Of a stretch of 6,677 nucleotides of DNA, positions 5,463 through 6,677 are shown piece by piece. Origin of the DNA: Chitinophagaceae bacterium (GTDB taxonomy: Bacteria > Bacteroidota > Bacteroidia > Chitinophagales > Chitinophagaceae); NCBI GenBank assembly GCA_014379785.1, contig JACMLD010000360.1:1-6677 (forward strand). Direction: 5' to 3'. A program made the position numbers and the translations under genes. Every line of letters starts with the position of its first letter. Position 1 is the stretch's first letter. The notes beneath the pieces are model-generated. The model was not told the DNA's origin and searched no databases. It was given only the letters and a program-made list of their open reading frames with translations.

Positions 5463-6677
5463 CCTGCCAGTTCAAGACTTTTCTTCTTGAGATTTCTTAT
5501 TTCCAGATCCTCGATGATTGGATCGGGTGTGAGAATCAAAGAAAGGTCATCCTGCTTCCACCAGGGATCATTTTTCAGCTCACGGACGTGGATGACAGCT
5601 ACCAGGTATTTTCTGCCTGCACCTGCATGCCATTCTTCGATCCATTCAAATCTTTCCTTCCTGATATTTTTCAGGTCATCAAAACTCACGTACACTCTCA
5701 GGTAAAAATCATCCGCGAGTTCGTTTGGCGTGTGATGATATAATTTCTTGTATTCGTATTTGTACTGGTAACGCAATGCAGAGAGGTCGCTCAATACCGC
5801 CGATGCTGTTGGAAAGCTGCCTGCGCCTTTTCCGTAAAAAAACTGTTTGTCGGCAAAAGAACTTTCGAGCACCACTCCGTTGTATTCATTTTTTACAAAT
5901 GCAAGGTGGTCGTCTTGTTTTACAAACTGCGGAAGAACAAAAGCCGCCACCTTACCGTTTGAAAGTTTTTTGGCCTGGGCCACAAGTTTGATATCAAAGT
6001 TTTTTTCCTGTGCCACAGCTGCATCCTCCCCCCTGATATTCTGGATCCCGTTGAAAAGAATATGGTCCGGGCTTTCTACAATACCGTAAGCATGCGCAAG
6101 TAGCAATGTCCATTTATTTACCGCATCATAACCTTCCACATCAAGCGAAGGATCTGATTCGGCAAACCCAAGTTGCTGTGCAAGAATGAGCGCCTGTTGA
6201 AAATCAAGTTTATCCTCAAACATCTTTGTGAGAATAAAATTGGTGGAGCCGTTTACAATGGCTTTTATGGAATGCAGGAGGTCGTTGTCATAGTACTCTT
6301 CCAGGTTTCGGATGACTGGTATAGAGGCGCAGGCAGCGGCTTCATACAATATCGACAGTCCCGTTGTCTTTTGTAGTCCAAGTATTTCAGGAAGGTGCTC
6401 GGCGAGCATTTTCTTGCTGGCGCTGACCACTTCCTTACCGTTTCTGAGTGCCCGCGAAACGATTTCATAAGCTGGTGCCGATTCATTGATTACTTCTACA
6501 ATCACGTTGATCTCAGGGTCATTCAGAAGCAGATCTTTGTCGGTCGTGAAAAGCTCAGCAGGAGCATCACGTTTTTTCTCCGGGTTCTTGATACAAATCT
6601 TTTTGATGGTTGCTTTCAGGGAAGGCGTTTGCTTCAGCACTTTGTAAAGTCCTTCGCCTACTACACCAAATCCAAAA
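5450..6677 (-). CDS. hom: Homoserine dehydrogenase, monofunctional, 5' end cut by window edge
   Basis: This enzyme reduces aspartate semialdehyde to homoserine with NAD(P)H, leading to threonine and methionine. The visible 408 residues start at the window edge with FGFGVVGEGLYKVL, the glycine-rich dinucleotide-binding loop. A GTG at 6640 lies downstream of this loop and cannot be the true start; only several residues are missing. Residue numbers here count from the codon at 6674-6676. VVSASKKM (83-90), YEAAACASIPVIRNL and IVNGSTNFIL (140-149) are family motifs. Residues 166-188 fit the PROSITE homoserine dehydrogenase signature completely, with DVEGYDAVNK (179-188) carrying the catalytic Asp and Lys. 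GKGAGSFPTASAV (282-294) closes the core. There is no aspartokinase domain in the visible part. The last ~95 residues begin with FYLRVYVSF, like the first strand of an ACT domain, but the rest is atypical. The stop codon touches that of aspS. Confidence 0.96.
   Translation of the reverse strand, partial: FGFGVVGEGLYKVLKQTPSLKATIKKICIKNPEKKRDAPAELFTTDKDLLLNDPEINVIVEVINESAPAYEIVSRALRNGKEVVSASKKMLAEHLPEILGLQKTTGLSILYEAAACASIPVIRNLEEYYDNDLLHSIKAIVNGSTNFILTKMFEDKLDFQQALILAQQLGFAESDPSLDVEGYDAVNKWTLLLAHAYGIVESPDHILFNGIQNIRGEDAAVAQEKNFDIKLVAQAKKLSNGKVAAFVLPQFVKQDDHLAFVKNEYNGVVLESSFADKQFFYGKGAGSFPTASAVLSDLSALRYQYKYEYKKLYHHTPNELADDFYLRVYVSFDDLKNIRKERFEWIEEWHAGAGRKYLVAVIHVRELKNDPWWKQDDLSLILTPDPIIEDLEIRNLKKKSLELAGIID

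Noticed and set aside
6638..6640. GTG as the start codon of homoserine dehydrogenase
   Set aside because: The frame continues upstream to the window edge and encodes the essential glycine-rich loop GFGVVGEG, so the real start is outside the window.

Overview
The window looks like chromosomal DNA from a member of the Bacteroidota, probably near the Chitinophagales. Three things suggest this. Two genes are preceded by good matches to the Bacteroidota promoter (TTTG, about 19 bases, TAnnTTTG) rather than -35/-10 boxes. Shine-Dalgarno sequences are weak or absent. The homoserine dehydrogenase has sequence features I associate with that phylum. The genus assignment is inference only.

Five protein genes fill the window and alternate strictly in strand. 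(1) 1-514, minus: a membrane-anchored MtfA-like (M90) zinc peptidase, cut by the left edge just after its HEMAH motif. (2) 853-2757, plus: a 634-residue flotillin/SPFH protein with an unusual repeated N-terminal half. (3) 2741-3547, minus: a complete second MtfA-like peptidase, paralogous to the first. (4) 3635-5449, plus: aspartyl-tRNA synthetase (aspS). (5) 5450-6677, minus: homoserine dehydrogenase (hom), missing only its first few residues at the right edge. No RNA gene, insertion sequence, CRISPR array or phage gene was seen.

The left half is the interesting part. A flotillin-like membrane scaffold lies between two related membrane-anchored zinc peptidases, and its 3' end overlaps one of them by 17 bases. 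SPFH proteins often work with membrane proteases (HflK/HflC with FtsH, prohibitins with m-AAA proteases, stomatins with NfeD-type proteases), so a flotillin plus MtfA-like peptidase module is a reasonable, untested hypothesis. The flotillin has four tandem beta-type modules before its SPFH domain and an 11-residue repeat in its coiled coil. This is a layout reminiscent of the major vault protein. A perfect 12-bp inverted repeat lies inside the second peptidase gene, downstream of the flotillin stop.

The right half is housekeeping: Asp-tRNA charging and the homoserine branch of the aspartate family. These two genes converge with no base between their stop codons. Because no two neighbours share a strand, the window contains no operon, and each gene needs its own promoter.
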